Positions 16,538-19,848 of a stretch of 19,848 bases of DNA are shown here, in pieces. A program made the position numbers and the translations under genes. Source of the stretch: JBPESN01 sp051710625 (lineage in GTDB: Bacteria; Pseudomonadota; Gammaproteobacteria; Enterobacterales; Enterobacteriaceae); contig NZ_JBPESN010000042.1 of the NCBI RefSeq assembly GCF_051710625.1, positions 1 to 19,848 on the forward strand, in the 5' to 3' direction. How positions within the stretch are numbered: position 1 is the first letter of the stretch; each line of letters opens with the position of its first letter. Under the pieces are notes generated by a model. That model ran no database searches. It was not told where the DNA came from and saw nothing but the letters and a program-made list of their open reading frames with translations.

Positions 16538-18280
16538 TTAGCTCTGGTTAAACCAGTTTAGCCAGCGAAAGCCCCAGGGCAAACGTTGCCGTTCGTGCAG
16601 ATTAACATTGGCGATACGCTCGCGTATCGACGCGAGAAGACTTGGACGCTTGTCGTGGTCAAACGGCAACGCGGTCAGGATTTCCAACGCTTCATCGATA
16701 GTATCCACCGCCCACAGGGAAAATTGCCCCTCGCGTACCGCCGCGATGACATCGTCGTGCAGGCACAGGTGGCGCACATTGGCGGTGGGAAGAATCACCC
16801 CTTGGGTGCCGGTCAGCTCGCGCGTCTGGCACAGGGCGAAAAAGCCTTCTATTTTCTCGTTCACGCCGCCGATGGGCTGGACGCGGCCGAACTGATCTAC
16901 CGAGCCGGTAACGGCGATTTGTTGATTAATGGGTTTATCCGCCAGCGCGCTGATAAGCGCGACCCCTTCCGCCAGTGAAGCGCTGTCCCCGTCCACCTCA
17001 CCGTAGGACTGCTCAAAAACCAGCGAGGCGGAGAAGGGCAACTGTTGGTCCAGCTCCAGCGTCGACATCAAAAACGCCTGCATAATCATTATGCCTTTGG
17101 CATGAATATTGCCGCCCAGTTCTGCTTTGCGCTCAACGTCGTTAATTTCACCATCGCCCAGATGCACGACGCAACTAATGCGCGAGGGTTCGCCGAACAG
17201 CAGCGGATGACCGGGGAAATCCAGCACCGATAGCGCATTCACCTGGCCTACGACCTGACCCTCCGTTTCCACCATAATCTGACCTTCGGCGATTTCGTCC
17301 TGCATCCGCTCACTGAGATAACTTTCACGCCAGAGGCGGGTGCGCTCACTGTCGGAAAACGCCGCGGCGGTCAACGCCTGCTGGGAGCCGTAAAGCGCCG
17401 CCTCTTTCAGCCGTCGGGTAAGCCACTGGGGACACAGCGGTAGCTGGCTTTGATCGCCGCTATAGCGGACTGATTGCCGTATTAAGGTCGGCCACGCGTC
17501 GGCGTTTAGCGCCGGTAGCCCCTGGCGCCGGGCCAGCATGTTGACCCAACCGCACCATTGCGCCATTTCCTCGGCCGCAGTGATGCGCAGCTCGGACTCG
17601 AATTCAGCATAGAGCGCCAGACGGGTCAGCTCAGGCTCCAGATCGTTCAGGTCGGCCAACCCCTCGCGGTCGCCGAGAACGATTAACCGTAAGTTGAGCG
17701 GCATCGACGGGACGGAAACCGGCAAAAGACGGCTATCGTCTGCCGGTAGCCAATCGAAGCGTTGCCGCAAAATCATCTGCTTAAGCCGCAGCCAGAGCAG
17801 AGGCTGGCTGGTGAGGGCGCGGGCCCCGACGATGAGAACGCCGCCGTTGGCGTGATGTACCAGGCCCGGCTGCAAATCGATGGCATCCCGATAGCAGCGC
17901 AGCGCGCCGAACAGCTGCTCGTATTCCACCCAGGACTGCCACACGCAGACATCGCGGGCGGCAAAATTATCCTCCGGCTGTTCTTCGCTAACGCTCATGC
18001 CGGTCACGACATAGCGGCTGCCGACAGGCTGGGCTGGCGCAGGCAGGATCTGTTTAACCGTCTCGGCAATCAGCTGAAAATAGTCTTCCTCCTCCTGTGC
18101 CGTCAGCAGCATAAAGTGACTGGGCGTGCGTGAATGGCAAAATTGCGCCAATCCGTCCATAAGACGGGCCTGTAGCGTTGCCAAAGGGGCGGACAAAGGC
18201 GAGAGGGGTTGGTCAAATACCGCCGCGAAATCGGCCAGATCGGGCAGTAAATATTTCCATTCTAATTTTTTGTTGGTCAA
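16538..18280 (-). CDS. ycbZ: Lon-like protease YcbZ (LonH)
   Basis: YcbZ is a Lon-family serine protease homologue whose AAA region is poorly conserved. The product is 580 residues (586 in E. coli). The proteolytic domain occupies roughly residues 360-540: ETEGQVVGQVNALSV, GEPSRISCVVHLGDG, AELGGNIHAKGIMIMQAFL. The catalytic Ser433 lies in VDGDSASLAE and Lys476 in GGVNEKIEGFF, 43 residues apart as in Lon. The N-terminal part contains GLVHHANGGVLIV and LRLIVLGDRE, like the degenerate ATPase core of YcbZ. The C-terminus LPWGFRWLNWFNQS is family-like. The frame is undamaged. It precedes fabA on the same strand and is divergent from matP. Its cellular role is poorly defined; presence of the intact dyad argues that proteolysis is retained. 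Confidence 0.93.
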   Translation of the reverse strand: MTNKKLEWKYLLPDLADFAAVFDQPLSPLSAPLATLQARLMDGLAQFCHSRTPSHFMLLTAQEEEDYFQLIAETVKQILPAPAQPVGSRYVVTGMSVSEEQPEDNFAARDVCVWQSWVEYEQLFGALRCYRDAIDLQPGLVHHANGGVLIVGARALTSQPLLWLRLKQMILRQRFDWLPADDSRLLPVSVPSMPLNLRLIVLGDREGLADLNDLEPELTRLALYAEFESELRITAAEEMAQWCGWVNMLARRQGLPALNADAWPTLIRQSVRYSGDQSQLPLCPQWLTRRLKEAALYGSQQALTAAAFSDSERTRLWRESYLSERMQDEIAEGQIMVETEGQVVGQVNALSVLDFPGHPLLFGEPSRISCVVHLGDGEINDVERKAELGGNIHAKGIMIMQAFLMSTLELDQQLPFSASLVFEQSYGEVDGDSASLAEGVALISALADKPINQQIAVTGSVDQFGRVQPIGGVNEKIEGFFALCQTRELTGTQGVILPTANVRHLCLHDDVIAAVREGQFSLWAVDTIDEALEILTALPFDHDKRPSLLASIRERIANVNLHERQRLPWGFRWLNWFNQS

Positions 18281-18315
18281 AATGATAAATAGTGTCGCTG
18301 TTCAGGGAAACGTTG

Positions 18316-18321
18316 ATTATA
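18316..18321 (-). promoter_or_regulatory. -10 element of the ycbZ promoter
   Basis: On the minus strand these bases read TATAAT, 35 bases before the ycbZ start codon. No good -35 hexamer is seen at 16-18 bases. For the divergent matP, a weaker TATCAT at 18447-18452 on the plus strand lies 35 bases before its start, also without a clear -35. Confidence 0.45.
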
Positions 18322-18486
18322 CAATAAAAGACATTGCTTCGTCTCGGCCTCTTTTCTTTCCAGAGGCATCATTGCCGCAACATCCTGAGACGGGCGCGCA
18401 ATTGATCGGTACAGACAAATATTAGTGAAATAACAACCAACAATGCTATCATCGGCTGCAGGTTACACGGTCACAGGCGCGCTCCC

Positions 18487-18945
18487 ATGAAATACTAGCA
18501 GCTTGAAAAGCTGGAAACCGGTTGGAAGTGGAAATACCTGATTAAAAAACACCGTGAAGGAAAGCGAATCTCCCGTCACGAAGAGAACAGCGCGGAAGCG
18601 GAATCTGTTCAGCAACTTATCAGTTATCAGCACCAGCCGGAGAAGATCCTGAAATGGATCCGCGAATCAATGTATCCCGGCCTGAAAAACCGCATGAAGC
18701 AAACTATTCGCGCGCGTCGCAAGCGGCATTTCAATGCCGAGCATCAGCATACGCGAGAAAAATCTATTGATTTGAAATATTTGTTTTGGCAACAGCTGGC
18801 GGCACTGGCACAGCGGCGGGGAAGCACCCTGTCGGAAACCATTGTCACTTTGCTGGAAGATGCAGAACGCAAGGAAAAATACGATAAAACGTTGTCTTCC
18901 TTGCGCAGTGAACTCAAGGCCATTCTCGGCGAAAAAAACACCTGA
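18487..18945 (+). pseudogene. matP: Ter macrodomain protein MatP, amber stop at codon 4
   Basis: MatP binds matS sites in the replication terminus region, compacts the Ter macrodomain and tethers it to the division ring through ZapB. The gene reads MKY, then TAG at 18496-18498, where E. coli has CAG (Gln). Every later codon is open to TGA 18943, and the protein is well conserved: GWKWKYLIKKHREG in the N-terminal helical bundle, NRMKQTIRARRKRHFNAEH before the ribbon-helix-helix, and LAQRRGSTLSETIVTLLEDA within it. The C-terminal coiled coil (KYDKTLSSLRSELKAILGEK) is present. A single C-to-T transition thus explains the whole loss. The next ATG (18670) would give 91 residues lacking the N-terminal bundle. 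Whether suppression or internal initiation gives any product is unknown; I list it as a very young pseudogene. Confidence 0.85.
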
Positions 18946-19316
18946 TTGGCGCAGAGCGGAACGATGCTCCCCGCAGGCTGTACACCGGCTAAGATTTTCC
19001 TCTTCTCCGCCAGCACACCGACAGACAAGACCGCGGGGCGTCGTTTGAGCCACCGATTTCGCACAGCTGTCACCGCGCGCTACAATTCTTAAATTAACTG
19101 GCAAGCCGGGGCGATGCCTGCGCCGTAGGCCAATATCGCTGCGTCGCTCACTTCGCCATCAGTCGGGGTAATCTATGCAGTCACCGCCTAGCCAACGATA
19201 GACGGTGCTATAACAGAAAGGAAGCCTACTACAACTGGCCCGGGATTGGCGTGGTCAGGCGTCCCATTCCTTTGCTGCACGCTTGGCGAGACGATAGCAT
19301 ATTTAGTGTGCCACTA
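18946..19316. other. Unrecognised region after matP
   Basis: In E. coli ompA and sulA follow here on the opposite strand. I see neither: no OmpA C-terminal sequence is readable on the minus strand, and no SulA sequence on either strand. The stretch contains several broken frames without a family match that I can name. A short piece at about 19300-19318 (ending TTTAGTGTGCCACTACA) resembles the IS right end and may be a second degenerate terminus. The region probably marks a rearrangement junction. Confidence 0.4.
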
Positions 19317-19408
19317 CATGAATATAACGGTGGGTTGCCACCAAACGAATCAGAAAATAGATACTGGAAAAACGCTAACGCGGTGGCCAGTTTTAGTTGA
19401 CCACTACA
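19317..19408 (+). mobile_element. 92-bp remnant of the same IS3-family element
   Basis: These 92 bases align without gaps to 276-367 with five substitutions (about 95% identity). They encode the last residues of the transposase (HEYNGGLPPNESENRYWKN, then NAVASFS and TGA) and the terminal CCACTACA. The rest of the element is missing, so this is a deletion remnant. It lies in the same orientation as the left copy. Its right end abuts the prophage-like reading frame, which therefore was probably interrupted by the insertion. Confidence 0.9.
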
Positions 19409-19848
19409 ATAGAAGCGCCAGAGCTGTTGCAACTGAATGGGAGTTATCCTTCTCAACATTGCACAACTATTTAACTAGAGGTACAGAACCATCTTTTACA
19501 GTGGTGCAGAGCATTGCATATAAAGGAACACGTCAGCTTAGACTGGTTTACATTTGGTTCATCATGCACTTCAAAAAGAAGTGGCCTCAACTAGCGATAT
19601 TCAGTCGATTAACGAGGAAAGCCTAATGGAGGATCCTTTAGAATTTACTTGGCATATGATTTATAATTCGCTGAATAAAAAAGATTTAGAGGCATTAATA
19701 AGCCTGCTTTTGCAAGAAGCAGCAAAGGGTGTATTGGCGTTATCAGGACGTAAAGATGACTTAGATAGCCTGTTACTCCAACTTCCAAAAGAAGAAAAAG
19801 AACGTCTGATAGCCCTACACGAAGCTAAAAAGGGGGCGGTATCTGAAG
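19409..19848 (+). pseudogene. Prophage repressor-like HTH protein, truncated and frameshifted (partial at window edge)
   Basis: The sequence directly after the IS end reads RSARAVATEWELSFSTLHNY, then LTRGTEPSFTVVQSIAYK, which looks like the helix-turn-helix of a phage CI-type repressor (a small helical domain that pauses on STLHNYLTRGTEPS and is often followed by VSLDWL-FG). That follow-up motif is indeed present as VSLDWFTFG, but in another frame after about 19528. A second frame change near 19555-19560 leads to ALQKEVASTSDIQSINEESL and a long acidic/Leu-rich helical tail (NKKDLEALISLLLQEAA, KDDLDSLLLQLPKEEKERL). That frame stays open to the window edge. Codon use is AT-richer than in the rest of the window, consistent with phage origin. 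The 5' part was removed by the IS. The family call is from pattern recognition only. Confidence 0.5.

Noticed and set aside
18400..19000. matS site (GTGACRNYGTCAC) near matP
   Set aside because: No match to the consensus was seen here or elsewhere in the window by eye; GTGAC and GTCAC occur only separately.
18667..19104. 145-codon minus-strand frame spanning the matP end and the following region
   Set aside because: Half of it is antisense to conserved matP; it does not resemble OmpA or SulA, which would be expected on this strand.
1..19848. CRISPR array, tRNA or rRNA gene, toxin-antitoxin or defence system
   Set aside because: No regularly spaced repeats, no cloverleaf with a CCA-type end and no suitable gene pairs were found; the window is explained by a decayed enterobacterial core block.

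Overview
The window looks like a chromosomal segment of an insect-associated enterobacterium of the Sodalis type that is well into genome decay. Gene order matches the E. coli K-12 block pncB-pepN-pyrD-zapC-ycbX-rlmKL-uup-pqiABC-rmf-fabA-ycbZ-matP. About half of the genes carry stops, frameshifts or deletions, although the DNA is still GC-rich and the remnants are easy to read. The genus is an inference from synteny, protein similarity recalled from E. coli, and the pattern of recent pseudogenes; no search was run.

Left edge (1-446): the 3' end of an IS3-family element, followed by a perfect 13-bp inverted repeat of unknown nature. Bases 447-4592 hold two intact divergent genes: pncB (NAD salvage, minus strand) and pepN (aminopeptidase N, plus strand). 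The ssu genes that follow pepN in E. coli are absent.

Bases 4593-7622: a terminator, then three consecutive pseudogenes: pyrD (de novo pyrimidine synthesis), zapC (FtsZ-ring factor) and ycbX (MOSC/2Fe-2S protein). Bases 7726-9852 hold a full-length rlmKL, in which the catalytic motif of the C-terminal RlmK domain is altered. Bases 9856-15421 are a run of decayed genes: uup (ABC-F ATPase) and the whole pqiABC operon (MCE-type envelope lipid transport).

Bases 15422-18280: three intact genes. These are rmf (ribosome hibernation), preceded by a terminator-like hairpin, fabA (unsaturated fatty acid synthesis) and ycbZ/lonH (Lon-like protease). Then comes matP (Ter macrodomain organiser), damaged only by an amber stop at codon 4.

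Right edge (18946-19848): the ompA/sulA genes expected after matP are missing. In their place are 371 unrecognised bases, a 92-bp remnant of the same IS as on the left, and an AT-richer, frameshifted fragment that looks like a prophage repressor. Retained functions are NAD salvage, peptide turnover, rRNA modification, hibernation, membrane lipid synthesis and proteolysis. Lost functions are pyrimidine synthesis, Z-ring and chromosome-terminus accessories, and envelope-stress transport. I found no convincing new multi-gene system; the points of interest are motif losses in apparently intact genes, an excess of amber stops, and the rmf leader.
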